Shown here: positions 48,718 through 57,538 of the stretch, piece by piece | Numbering within the stretch: the first letter of the stretch is position 1 | How the letters are laid out: each line of letters opens with the position of its first letter | Origin: Luteimonas fraxinea | Lineage (GTDB): Bacteria; Pseudomonadota; Gammaproteobacteria; Xanthomonadales; Xanthomonadaceae | DNA: 64,000 nucleotides | Reading direction: 5' to 3' | Assembly: GCF_021233355.1 (NCBI RefSeq) | Contig: NZ_CP089507.1 | Coordinates: 1,550,001-1,614,000, forward strand | Notes under the pieces: generated by a model | What the model saw: only the letters and a program-made list of their open reading frames with translations | What the model was told of the DNA's origin: nothing | Database searches by the model: none | Made by a program: the position numbers and the translations under genes

Positions 48718-51441
48718 TCAGCCCGTGTTCTGGATGCCCGCCGCGATGCCGTTGACGGTCGACACCAGCGCGCTCAGCAAGGACTCGTCTTCGCGCTCGG
48801 TAGCGCGCCAGCGGCGCAGCAGTTCGACCTGCAGCAGGCTGATCGGGTCGACGTAGGGATTGCGCAGACGGATAGACAGCTGCAGGCGATAGTCGTCGGC
48901 GAGCAGCACGTCCTGTTCCTTCAGCAGCAGGATCGCGTCGCGCGTGCGCAGACATTCGTCGAGGATGCCGGGGAAGAACGCGTCGTGCGCGTCGCCGGCG
49001 AGGCGCGAATAGCGTTCGAAGATTGCGATGTCGGTCTTGGCCAGCAACATTTCCACGTCGTCGAGCGCGGCGCTGAAGAACGGCCAGTCGCGCGCCATCT
49101 CGGTCATCGCCTGCTGGCCGTAGGTCTGGATGCCGTGCTGCAGGGCGGTGCCGAGGCCGTACCAGCCGGTCAGGCCGGAACGGTTCTGCGCCCAGGCGAA
49201 TACCCACGGAATCGCGCGCAGGTTGGAGATGCCGCCATCGCGCCGGCGCGACGGGCGCGAGCCGATCTGCAGCCGCTCGATGACGTCGATCGGCGTGGCC
49301 GCGCGGAAGTAGTCGGGAAAGTCGGCGCGTTCGTGCACCAGCGCGCGGTAATGCGCGCGAGACACGTCGGCCAGATCGGTCGCCATCGCGCGCCAGGTGT
49401 CTTCGCGCGGATCGGGCGCACGCGGGCGCAGCGTCGCCTGCAGCACCGCGGCGGTCGACTGTTCGAGATTGCGCAGCGCAAGCGCGCGGATGCCGTACTT
49501 GCGATGGATCACTTCGCCCTGCTCGGTCACGCGCAAGCTGCCATCGACGGAGCCGCGCGGCGCGGCATTGATCGCGCGTCCGGTCTTGCCGCCACCGCGG
49601 CTCACCGAGCCGCCGCGGCCGTGGAAGAACACGATGCGCACGCCGGCCTCGCGCGCGAGTGCGGTGAGTTCGACCTGGGTGCGCTGCAGCGCCCAGCGCG
49701 ACGCCAGCAGGCCGCCGTCCTTTGCGCTGTCGGAGTACCCGAGCATCACCGTCTGGCGTTCGCCTCGCGACGCCAGATGCGCGCGATAGCGCGGGTCGTC
49801 GAACAGCGCGCGCATCACCACCGGTGCAGCCTGCAGATCGTCGACGGTCTCGAACAGCGGCGACACGTCGAGCGGCACCTGGTCGCCTTCGACGCAGCCG
49901 GCGATGCGGGCGAGCGCCAGCACCGCGAGTGCATCCGCGGCGCTGCGCGCCATCGAGATGATGTACAGGCCGGTCGCGGATGCGCCATGACTGCGGCGCA
50001 GATCGGTGACCGCGTCGAACACGCCCAGCGTCGAGGCGACACTTTCGTTCGACAGTGCGCCGTTGGCCTTCGGCGGCGCATCGAGCATCGCGTGCAGACG
50101 CTCGACGCGTGCATCGACCTTTAGCGCGGCCCAGTCGCTGCCGTCGATGCGGCCGAGGACCTCATCGTGCACGGCCGAATCCTGGCGCAGATCCAGCGCG
50201 GCGAGATGGAAGCCGAACGTGCGCGCGCGCCACAGCAGGCGTTCGAGCGCGAACAGGCCGGCATGATCACCACGGTTGCCACGCAGGCTCGTATCCATCA
50301 GCACGAGGTCGGCGAAGAACGCATCGGCGTCCGCGTATCCCGCGCGATGGTCGGCGTCGGTCAGACGCAGGCGCAGCTGCATCAGGTCGAGCAGGCGCCG
50401 GTACGGCATGTCGGCGTGGCGCGGGTTGAGCGTGGCGTCAGCGTCGGGCAGGCGGCGCCGGTAATCGTCGACGCGCGCGGTGATCGCTTCGTCGATCGTC
50501 GCGCGGCCCAGCGTCTGGGTCAGCACGTTGCCGAGCCCGCGCAGGTCACGCCGGTACTGCGCCAGCGCCTGACTGCGCTGCGCGCCGAGCGCGGCGCGCA
50601 TGGTGTCGGCATTGACGTTCGGGTTGCCGTCCATGTCGCCGCCGACCCAGGTGCCGAAGCGCAGCACCTGCGGCAGCGACGGACGCGCGCCGTAGACGGA
50701 TTCGATCGCATCGCCGAGCGCTTCGTAGAACACCGGCAGCACGCGGTAGAGCACGTTCGACAGGTAGTAACCGACGTGCTCGACCTCGTCAGCGACGGTC
50801 GGCTTGCGCGCCGGCGATTCCGAGGTCTGCCAGGCCGAGGTGAGCGCAAGCACGATGCGCGCGTCGTCGGCGCGGCGCTCGGTCGGCGTGCGCTCGCGGT
50901 CGATGTCGGCGATCAGGCGCTCGACGATCGTGCGTTCCTTCTCCAGCAACACGCGGCGCACGGCTTCGGTCGGATGGGCGGTGAACACCGGTTCGATATG
51001 CAGGCGCGCGAGCGTGGCTTCGAGCTGCGGCAGGTCGACGCCGGCGTCCTTGAGTTCATGCAGTACAGCTTCGAGCCCGCCGGGCTGCGGCGCGTCGCCG
51101 GTACGCTGGTAATCGCGACGGCGACGGATGCGATGCACGCGTTCGGCGAGATTGATCGCGCCGAAATACGCGGCGAACGCGCGTACCAGCGCATCGGCAT
51201 CGTCGAGTGAGACATCGGCCAGGCCATCGGCGAGCGTGTCGACCGGCGCACCGGTTTCGCGACGCGCGATCGCCGCGCGGCGGACCGCTTCCACCTGGTC
51301 GAGCAACGCAGGCGAGACCTGCTCGGACAGCATGTGGCCGACCATCGCACCGAGGCGGCGGACGTCATCGCGGAGCAGGGTGTCGGTCTTCGCGAAACCG
51401 ACTTCGCGCAGCGGCAGGGGGAGGTCGTCGTGGGCGTTCAT
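48718..51441 (-). CDS. ppc: Phosphoenolpyruvate carboxylase
   Basis: A 907-residue anaplerotic enzyme that makes oxaloacetate from PEP and bicarbonate. VFTAHPTEAVRR carries the catalytic His, FHGRGGSVSRGGG the mobile loop and the C-terminus is QNTG, the invariant end that reaches the active/aspartate site. Length matches the family (about 880-930). It links with the malic enzyme at 8400 as the opposite flux at the PEP/pyruvate-C4 node. It follows gshA by 47 bp on the same strand. Confidence 0.97.
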   Translation of the reverse strand: MNAHDDLPLPLREVGFAKTDTLLRDDVRRLGAMVGHMLSEQVSPALLDQVEAVRRAAIARRETGAPVDTLADGLADVSLDDADALVRAFAAYFGAINLAERVHRIRRRRDYQRTGDAPQPGGLEAVLHELKDAGVDLPQLEATLARLHIEPVFTAHPTEAVRRVLLEKERTIVERLIADIDRERTPTERRADDARIVLALTSAWQTSESPARKPTVADEVEHVGYYLSNVLYRVLPVFYEALGDAIESVYGARPSLPQVLRFGTWVGGDMDGNPNVNADTMRAALGAQRSQALAQYRRDLRGLGNVLTQTLGRATIDEAITARVDDYRRRLPDADATLNPRHADMPYRRLLDLMQLRLRLTDADHRAGYADADAFFADLVLMDTSLRGNRGDHAGLFALERLLWRARTFGFHLAALDLRQDSAVHDEVLGRIDGSDWAALKVDARVERLHAMLDAPPKANGALSNESVASTLGVFDAVTDLRRSHGASATGLYIISMARSAADALAVLALARIAGCVEGDQVPLDVSPLFETVDDLQAAPVVMRALFDDPRYRAHLASRGERQTVMLGYSDSAKDGGLLASRWALQRTQVELTALAREAGVRIVFFHGRGGSVSRGGGKTGRAINAAPRGSVDGSLRVTEQGEVIHRKYGIRALALRNLEQSTAAVLQATLRPRAPDPREDTWRAMATDLADVSRAHYRALVHERADFPDYFRAATPIDVIERLQIGSRPSRRRDGGISNLRAIPWVFAWAQNRSGLTGWYGLGTALQHGIQTYGQQAMTEMARDWPFFSAALDDVEMLLAKTDIAIFERYSRLAGDAHDAFFPGILDECLRTRDAILLLKEQDVLLADDYRLQLSIRLRNPYVDPISLLQVELLRRWRATEREDESLLSALVSTVNGIAAGIQNTG

Positions 51442-51488
51442 CCAGCCACGTTACACAAGCCCCGCGTGACTGTCGTGCAAGGCGTGCG

Positions 51489-52853
51489 TCAGTACGCGAA
51501 CTCGCGGAACACGCGGTCGATGTCGCCGTTCCAGGCGCCATGGAACAGCGCGAGCTTGCGCTCGGCCGGCGTCTCGTTGGCCTCGACGATTTCGATCAGT
51601 GCGTCGAGAAACACTCGTTCGTCCTGACCGCGGCTGTTGAGGCGCGCGCGGCGCTGCAGGCCGCCGGCGGAAATCTTCAGGGCCTCGACGGCGAGATCGC
51701 GCAGGGTGCCGCTGCGGAACGGCGTCTTCAGCCCGTGCCTGGGCACGTCGTCGCGCAGCGCGTTGCGCTCGACCATCGTGAAGTCGCGGACCAGATCCCA
51801 AGCCGCATCCAGCGCGGCATCGTCGTACAGCAGGCCCACCCAGAACGCCGGCAGCGCGCACAGCCGGTTCCACGGGCCGCCGTCGGCGCCGCGCATCTCC
51901 AGGTACTTCTTCAGCCGCACCTCGGGGAAGGCGGTGGTCATGTGGTCCGACCAGTCGCGCAGCGTCGGCAGCTGGCCCGGCAGCGCCGGCAGTTCGCCGC
52001 GTATGAAATCGCGGAAGCTCTGGCCGCTGGCGTCGTGATAGGTGCCGTCGCGGTAGGAGAAGTACATCGGCACGTCTAGCAGGTAGTCGACGTAACGCTC
52101 ATAACCGAAGCCGTCTTCGAACACGAAATCGAGCATACCGGTGCGGTCGGCGTCGGTATCGGTCCAGATGTGCGAGCGGTAGCTGAGATACCCGTTCGGG
52201 CGACCTTCGGTGAACGGCGAATCGGCGAACAGCGCGGTCGCGATCGGCTGCAGCGCCAGCGACACGCGGAACTTCTTCACCATGTCGGCTTCGGTCGCGT
52301 AGTCGAGGTTGACCTGCACCGTGCAGGTGCGGGTCATCATGTCGAGGCCGAGGTCGCCGACCTTCGGCATGTAGTCGCGCATGATCTTGTAGCGGCCCTT
52401 GGGCATCCACGGCATCTCGTCGCGGCGCCACTTCGGCTGGAAGCCCATGCCGAGAAAGCCCAGGCGCAGCTCGTCGGCGACGCTCTTGACCTCGAACAGG
52501 TGCGCACCAACCTCGCTGCAGGTGTCGTGGATCGTCTCCAGCGGGGCGCCGGACAGTTCCAGCTGGCCGGCCGGCTCCAGCGTCACCGAGGCGCCGTCCT
52601 TGAGCAGCGCGATCGTGCGGCCGCCCTCGTCGACAGGTTCCCAGCCGAAGCGGGTCAGGCCACGCAGCAGGACTTCGATACCGCGGTCGCCATCGAAGGT
52701 GGGCGCCTGCAGGTCATCGAGACGGAAGCCGAACTTCTCGTGCTCGGTGCCGATGCGCCAGTCGCCGATCGGCTTCTCGCCCGAGGCGAGCACCTCGACG
52801 AGCGTCGCGCGGTCGGTGATCGGGGTGTCGGCGACGTGGCTGGGGCTGGACAA
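51489..52853 (-). CDS. gshA: Glutamate-cysteine ligase, plant/alphaproteobacterial type
   Basis: First step of glutathione synthesis, joining Glu and Cys with ATP, 454 residues. It has [12 protein letters not shown] (metal/ATP Glu), [41 protein letters not shown] and [18 protein letters not shown], all diagnostic of the GCS2 subfamily shared by plants, Xanthomonas and alphaproteobacteria and unlike E. coli GshA. The start ATG 52853 leaves a 177 bp gap to engB with a hairpin. It supplies glutathione to the neighbouring GST and frm genes. Confidence 0.95.
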   Translation of the reverse strand: MSSPSHVADTPITDRATLVEVLASGEKPIGDWRIGTEHEKFGFRLDDLQAPTFDGDRGIEVLLRGLTRFGWEPVDEGGRTIALLKDGASVTLEPAGQLELSGAPLETIHDTCSEVGAHLFEVKSVADELRLGFLGMGFQPKWRRDEMPWMPKGRYKIMRDYMPKVGDLGLDMMTRTCTVQVNLDYATEADMVKKFRVSLALQPIATALFADSPFTEGRPNGYLSYRSHIWTDTDADRTGMLDFVFEDGFGYERYVDYLLDVPMYFSYRDGTYHDASGQSFRDFIRGELPALPGQLPTLRDWSDHMTTAFPEVRLKKYLEMRGADGGPWNRLCALPAFWVGLLYDDAALDAAWDLVRDFTMVERNALRDDVPRHGLKTPFRSGTLRDLAVEALKISAGGLQRRARLNSRGQDERVFLDALIEIVEANETPAERKLALFHGAWNGDIDRVFREFAY

Positions 52854-52990
52854 GGCTCGGACTCGCGATCGGGCACTGCCCGCAGGCCGGCACTATAAGC
52901 GGCCCGCCCATCGCTGTCGGCCCCGCCGGCGGTGTCGCAGTGTTCCCGATTCCGACGCGAGCGCGGCAGGCCGCAGCCTGCGCCTTGCGC

Positions 52991-53021
52991 GGTGGGTCCG
53001 CGGAATCCGCGGCGCCCCACC
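52991..53021 (-). terminator. Long hairpin after engB
   Basis: GGTGGGG-CG-CCGCGG-ATT-CCGCGG-A-CCCACC on the minus strand, ten bases after the engB stop. It is GC-rich with no T-run. It is the likely transcript end of engB or a stabilising structure. Confidence 0.6.
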
Positions 53022-53030
53022 GGCGATGGA

Positions 53031-53711
<681 letters not shown>

Positions 53712-53840
53712 CGCAATAGCTTGGCACGACCGGCGCCGGCTTGCCCGCGCGGTTTGACCCGCCCGGTGCGGGCCAACATAATCCGGAGACTCGCGGCCGG
53801 CACCTGTCGGACCGGCGTTGAAAGATCTCGGAGCCCAGCA

Positions 53841-54773
53841 ATGCGCCACGCTCGCGCCATTGGTATCGCCGGTCTTGTTGTCATTGCCGTGGGCGCTGTC
53901 GCGTTCGCGCAGTCCACCGTGCAGCCGTTGCCGGACGCGCCGGCAGTGGAAACACGTGACCTGGACGACAACGCCGTCGCCGAACTCACCAAGACGACGC
54001 ATGGGGATCCGCAGAAGGGCGCCCAGCTCGCCGGCGCCTGCGCCGCGTGCCACGGCCTCGACGGCAACGCCGACGCCGATCCCAGCCTCTACCCGCGCAT
54101 CGCCGGCCAGAGCGAGCGCTACATGGCCCGCCAGCTCGCGCTGTTCAAGAGCGGCGAGCGCGTCAACGCGATCATGCAGCCGTTCGCGATGCCGCTCAGC
54201 GCGCAGGACATGCGCGATCTCGGCGCGCACTTCGCCCAGCAGACCAGTGGCGCCGGCATCGCCGACGACTCGGTGGTCGACGCCGGCCCTTACAAGGGCA
54301 TGAAGTTCTTTGAGGTCGGCCAGAAGCTGTTCCGCAGCGGTGACACCGAGCGCAGCATTCCGGCCTGCATGGCCTGTCACGGCCCCGCGGGCAGCGGCAA
54401 TCCCGGCCCGGCGTATCCGCATGTCGGCGGCCAGCAGGCCTGGTACAGCTCCGGGCGGCTCTATACCTACCGCGAAGGCCAGAGCAGCGAAGACGACAAG
54501 CATCTGTTCAACGTGATGGCCGCGGTCGCCAAGTCGCTGACCGACGAAGAGATCGAAGCGGTGTCGAGCTACATGCAGGGCCTGCATGCACGTCCCGACC
54601 CGACGATGCTGGCCGCGATCGAGGCCCAGGCCGCGTCGATGCCGGCGCCGGCGGTGCCGGCCGAAGAGCAGGCCGTGCCGGCGACCGACGCGACCGCCGA
54701 CGAAGCGCTCGAAGCCGCAGAACCTGCGCCCGGCGCCGAGCCCGCGCCCGCACCGGCGCCCGAAACGCCGTGA
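53841..54773 (+). CDS. Dihaem cytochrome c4
   Basis: A periplasmic electron carrier of 310 residues. A signal peptide (AIGIAGLVVIAVGAVAFA) precedes two cytochrome c domains with CAACH (67-71) and CMACH (176-180). PRIAGQSERYMARQLALF and YPHVGGQQAWYSSGRLYTYR are typical of cytochrome c4, which feeds terminal oxidases. The C-terminal 55 residues are an Ala/Glu/Pro-rich tail (VPATDATADEALEAAEPAPG onward) longer than normal and probably disordered. It is divergent from engB and upstream of the DsbA pair. A hairpin at 54784 follows. Confidence 0.94.
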   Translation: MRHARAIGIAGLVVIAVGAVAFAQSTVQPLPDAPAVETRDLDDNAVAELTKTTHGDPQKGAQLAGACAACHGLDGNADADPSLYPRIAGQSERYMARQLALFKSGERVNAIMQPFAMPLSAQDMRDLGAHFAQQTSGAGIADDSVVDAGPYKGMKFFEVGQKLFRSGDTERSIPACMACHGPAGSGNPGPAYPHVGGQQAWYSSGRLYTYREGQSSEDDKHLFNVMAAVAKSLTDEEIEAVSSYMQGLHARPDPTMLAAIEAQAASMPAPAVPAEEQAVPATDATADEALEAAEPAPGAEPAPAPAPETP

Positions 54774-54783
54774 TGCAGTGCCC

Positions 54784-54802
54784 GGTGCCGGCCTCCGGCA
54801 CC
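54784..54802 (+). terminator. Hairpin after cytochrome c4
   Basis: GGTGCCGG-CCT-CCGGCACC, a perfect eight-pair stem ten bases after the stop. No T-run. It may partly end the cytochrome transcript before dsbA. Confidence 0.55.
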
Positions 54803-54915
54803 CTGTCGACTTGAACCTGCACATCCCCTTTTTCGCCGTGCCGATGACGGCCCCCGCGCTTCCGCGCGCCGGGGCCGACGCGTGCACGGCGTCCGCATTC
54901 CGGAGTAACCCGACG

Positions 54916-55569
54916 ATGTCGTCCCTGCCCCGTGCCTGGCGCCACCTGTTCGCGATCGCCGCGCTCGCCGCATCCGCCTGGCTGCCGGCGGCCGCGCAGA
55001 CCGCCGCACAGGTCGAAGGCCTCGACTACGCCTTGATCGCCGACGGCCAGCCCTGGCAGCCGCTCGACGGCAAGATCGAGGTCGTCGAGATCTTCTCCTA
55101 CGGCTGCGTGCACTGCTTCCACTTCCAGAAGCAGGTCGACACCTGGCGCGCGAAGGCGCCGCGCGACGTGCGCTTCACCTACTTGCCGGCGGCGTTCTCG
55201 GCCGGCGACAACTTCGCCCGCGGCTTCTTCGTTGCCCAGGCCCAGCGCATCGATGCGCGCAGCCATCACGCGGTGTTCTCGGCCGTACACGAAACATCCG
55301 TCCTGCCGCGCAGCGGTGCGAGCATCGATGCGATCGCGGCGTTCTACGTGACCCAGGGCGCGCGCTCGCAGGCCCGTTTCGCGGCAGCGATGGCGAGTCC
55401 GGCGACCGACGAAAGGCTGAACGCCGCGCGCGCGTTCGCGGTGCGCAGTGGCGTGGAGGGCACGCCCACGCTCATCATCAACGGCCGTTACCGGGTGATG
55501 GGACGGCGGCTTGAGGACATCCTCGTGATTGCCGACCAGCTGATCGCACGCGAACGCGCCCAGCGCTGA
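54916..55569 (+). CDS. dsbA: Thiol:disulfide interchange protein DsbA
   Basis: A 217-residue periplasmic disulfide oxidase. Signal peptide ends near residue 27 (LPAAAQ). The active site is CVHC (64-67) in EIFSYGCVHCFHF and the cis-Pro is in VEGTPTLIINGRY. The start at 54916 is preferred to an ATG at 54844 because the signal peptide begins there. It is followed after 41 bp by a second DsbA-like gene. Paired DsbA proteins are known in Xanthomonas. Confidence 0.93.
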   Translation: MSSLPRAWRHLFAIAALAASAWLPAAAQTAAQVEGLDYALIADGQPWQPLDGKIEVVEIFSYGCVHCFHFQKQVDTWRAKAPRDVRFTYLPAAFSAGDNFARGFFVAQAQRIDARSHHAVFSAVHETSVLPRSGASIDAIAAFYVTQGARSQARFAAAMASPATDERLNAARAFAVRSGVEGTPTLIINGRYRVMGRRLEDILVIADQLIARERAQR

Positions 55570-55610
55570 CGCGCGCCGCCCATCGAACGATTTCCTTCGA
55601 GAGAGACACC

Positions 55611-56405
55611 ATGAAGATCCGCCACACCCTGCTCCTGATGCTCGCGCCCGTCCTGCTCATGGCCTGCAGCCAGCAACCCGATCCTGCCGCCGCGCCGGAT
55701 GCCACGGCCGCGACGCCGGCGCAGACCGCGCCTGCAGCGCCCGCTGCCGATGCCGCGCCGGTCGGCGACGCTGCCGCGCCGACCGATCCGCAGGCCGAAG
55801 CACCCGCCGCCAACAGCAATCCGGTCGTCGCGCCGCAGGGCCCGGCCCCGGTCGCCGGCACCGATTACGTCGAGATCCAGGGCGGCCAGCCGTTCGCCAA
55901 CGCCTCGGGCGAAATCGAAGTGGCCGAAGTGTTCGCCTACTGGTGCGGTCACTGCGCCGCGTTCGAACCGCTGGTCAACGCGTGGAAGGCGCGCCTGCCG
56001 GGCGACGTGAACTTCGTCGCGCTGCCGGCCGTGTTCGACGAGAGCGACAACTTCCCGCGCGCGTTCTTCGCGTCCGAGACGATGGGCACGCTGTCGCGCA
56101 CCCACGACGCCACGTTCAACGCGATCCACCTCGAGAAGAAGCTGCGCCCGAATGCCGACGCCGCCGCGATCGCCGCGTTCTACGGCACGCTGGGTATCGA
56201 CCAGCAGCGCTTCACCAGCACGATGCAGAGCTTCGCGGTCAACGCCAACCTCGGCCGCGCCCGCCAGTTCGCCGTGCGCAGCGGCATCAACGCCACGCCG
56301 ACGATCGTCGTCAACGGCAAGTACCGCGTGATCGGCGGCAAGTCGCTGGAAGACATCCTGCGCATCACCGACCACCTGGTCGCGATGGAGCGTGCGGCGC
56401 AGTAA
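55611..56405 (+). CDS. Second DsbA-type oxidoreductase, probable lipoprotein
   Basis: A 264-residue thioredoxin-fold protein. MKIRHTLLLMLAPVLLMAC is a lipoprotein signal with lipobox Cys19 (LMAC). A 60-residue Ala/Pro-rich linker follows, then the DsbA domain with CGHC (112-115) in AYWCGHCAAFEP and cis-Pro in INATPTIVVNGKY. The XX dipeptide (GH) differs from that of the upstream paralogue (VH), which should change redox potential. It is likely held at the outer face of the inner or in the outer membrane. Good GAGAGA ribosome site. Confidence 0.93.
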   Translation: MKIRHTLLLMLAPVLLMACSQQPDPAAAPDATAATPAQTAPAAPAADAAPVGDAAAPTDPQAEAPAANSNPVVAPQGPAPVAGTDYVEIQGGQPFANASGEIEVAEVFAYWCGHCAAFEPLVNAWKARLPGDVNFVALPAVFDESDNFPRAFFASETMGTLSRTHDATFNAIHLEKKLRPNADAAAIAAFYGTLGIDQQRFTSTMQSFAVNANLGRARQFAVRSGINATPTIVVNGKYRVIGGKSLEDILRITDHLVAMERAAQ

Positions 56406-56417
56406 GCGTCCAACGTT

Positions 56418-57203
56418 GTGAACAACTCTGATCCGCAGGCCGCCGAGGCATCGCGCAAGCTCAAGCTGCTGAGCGCGAACATCCAGGCCGGCTCCAGCAC
56501 GCGTCGCTACAGCGACTACGCGACGCGCAGCTGGTCCCACTTGCTGCCGGCCGGCAAGCGCACGGCGCTCGACGCCATCGCCACGCTCGCCGGCACCCAC
56601 GACATCGTGGGTCTCCAGGAAGCCGACCCGGGCAGCTGGCGCTCGGGTTTCACCAACCAGACGCATTACCTCGCCGAGCGCGGCGGTTTCGAGTACTGGA
56701 CCCACCAGCCGAACCGGCGCGTTGGTGCGGTCGCGTCCAGCGCCAACGGCCTGCTGAGCCGGCTGGAGCCGATCGAGGTCGTCAACCATGCCCTGCCCGG
56801 CCGCATCTCCGGCCGCGGCGTGCTGCTGAGCCGATTCGGCGAAGGCGATGAGGGTCTGGTGGTCGCGGTGGCGCATCTGTCGCTGGGCGCGCAGTCGCGG
56901 CTGTCGCAACTGTCCTTCATCGCCGAAGTGCTGGCCGATCATCCGCACGCGGTGCTGATGGGCGACTTCAACTGCACATCGGACCGGCCGGAGATGTCGG
57001 TGCTCTATCGCCAGACCGGTCTGCAGCCGCCGTCGTGCGCGGTGCACACCTTCCCCAGCTGGCGCCCGCAGCGCGCGATCGACCACATCCTGGTCACCGG
57101 CAATCTCAAGTGCGCCGACATGAAGGCGCTGCCGGCTGCGTTCTCGGACCATCTGGCGCTGTCGACCGAACTGCACGTGCCCGAGAGCGCGCTGCGGCGT
57201 TGA
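56418..57203 (+). CDS. Endonuclease/exonuclease/phosphatase (EEP) family protein
   Basis: A 261-residue hydrolase of the EEP fold without a signal peptide. LLSANIQAGSS, IVGLQEADPGSWRSG (metal Glu), MGDFNCTSD (metal Asp/Asn) and IDHILVTGN with FSDHLAL (catalytic His) give the complete motif set. Substrate may be a nucleic acid or a phospholipid or nucleotide; the genome neighbourhood (engB, cc4, dsbA, EEP) is conserved in gammaproteobacteria but not telling. GTG start at 56418, 12 bp after the DsbA stop. Confidence 0.9.
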   Translation: MNNSDPQAAEASRKLKLLSANIQAGSSTRRYSDYATRSWSHLLPAGKRTALDAIATLAGTHDIVGLQEADPGSWRSGFTNQTHYLAERGGFEYWTHQPNRRVGAVASSANGLLSRLEPIEVVNHALPGRISGRGVLLSRFGEGDEGLVVAVAHLSLGAQSRLSQLSFIAEVLADHPHAVLMGDFNCTSDRPEMSVLYRQTGLQPPSCAVHTFPSWRPQRAIDHILVTGNLKCADMKALPAAFSDHLALSTELHVPESALRR

Positions 57204-57224
57204 GGCTTCATCGCGTTCCGTCGG

Positions 57225-57251
57225 ATGGGTAGAGCGCAGCGAAACCCATCT
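57225..57251. repeat. Family B palindrome
   Basis: GATGGGTAGAGCGCAGCGAA followed by ACCCATC, the reverse complement of the copy at 23172-23198. It is the first of three repeats in the 335 bp gap between the EEP gene and the TonB-dependent receptor. Confidence 0.8.
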
Positions 57252-57323
57252 TTGCAGTCTTGCCGCTCGCGATGGCAAAGAGCGGAATCGAGCGCGCGCT
57301 GATCGAGAACCGCGCGACCTGCT

Positions 57324-57360
57324 GCCCTCACCCCAACCCCTCTCCCAGCGGGAGAGGGGC
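57324..57360. repeat. Single family A unit
   Basis: GCCCTCACCCCAACCCCTCT followed by CCCAGCGGGAGAGGGG. It is one arm of the paired element, with the second arm missing. Confidence 0.75.
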
Positions 57361-57404
57361 TTTGATCTCTTGCCCTTTCAGATGCAGGCAGCGGTGATGA
57401 CGAC

Positions 57405-57431
57405 GATGGGTTTCGGTGCGCTCTACCCATC
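57405..57431. repeat. Family B palindrome, opposite sense
   Basis: GATGGGTTTCGGTGCGCTCT followed by ACCCATC, facing the copy at 57225. The two family B units bracket the family A unit, as they also do at 29216-29388. Confidence 0.78.
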
Positions 57432-57443
57432 TTGTGAAAACAA

Positions 57444-57475
57444 AAGCCCTCCCCCGTTGAAGCGGGTGAGGGCTT
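57444..57475 (-). terminator. Rho-independent terminator of the TonB-dependent receptor gene
   Basis: On the minus strand AAGCCCTCACCCGCTTCAAC then GGGGGAGGGCTT followed by TTGTTTTC. A stem of about ten pairs and a T-rich tail, 63 bp after the receptor stop. Confidence 0.88.
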
Positions 57476-57538
57476 GATGGCGCAATCCGTCAGATCACTT
57501 CGCGCCGATCCGCCCGTATCAGTGACGCCTCACCGCGA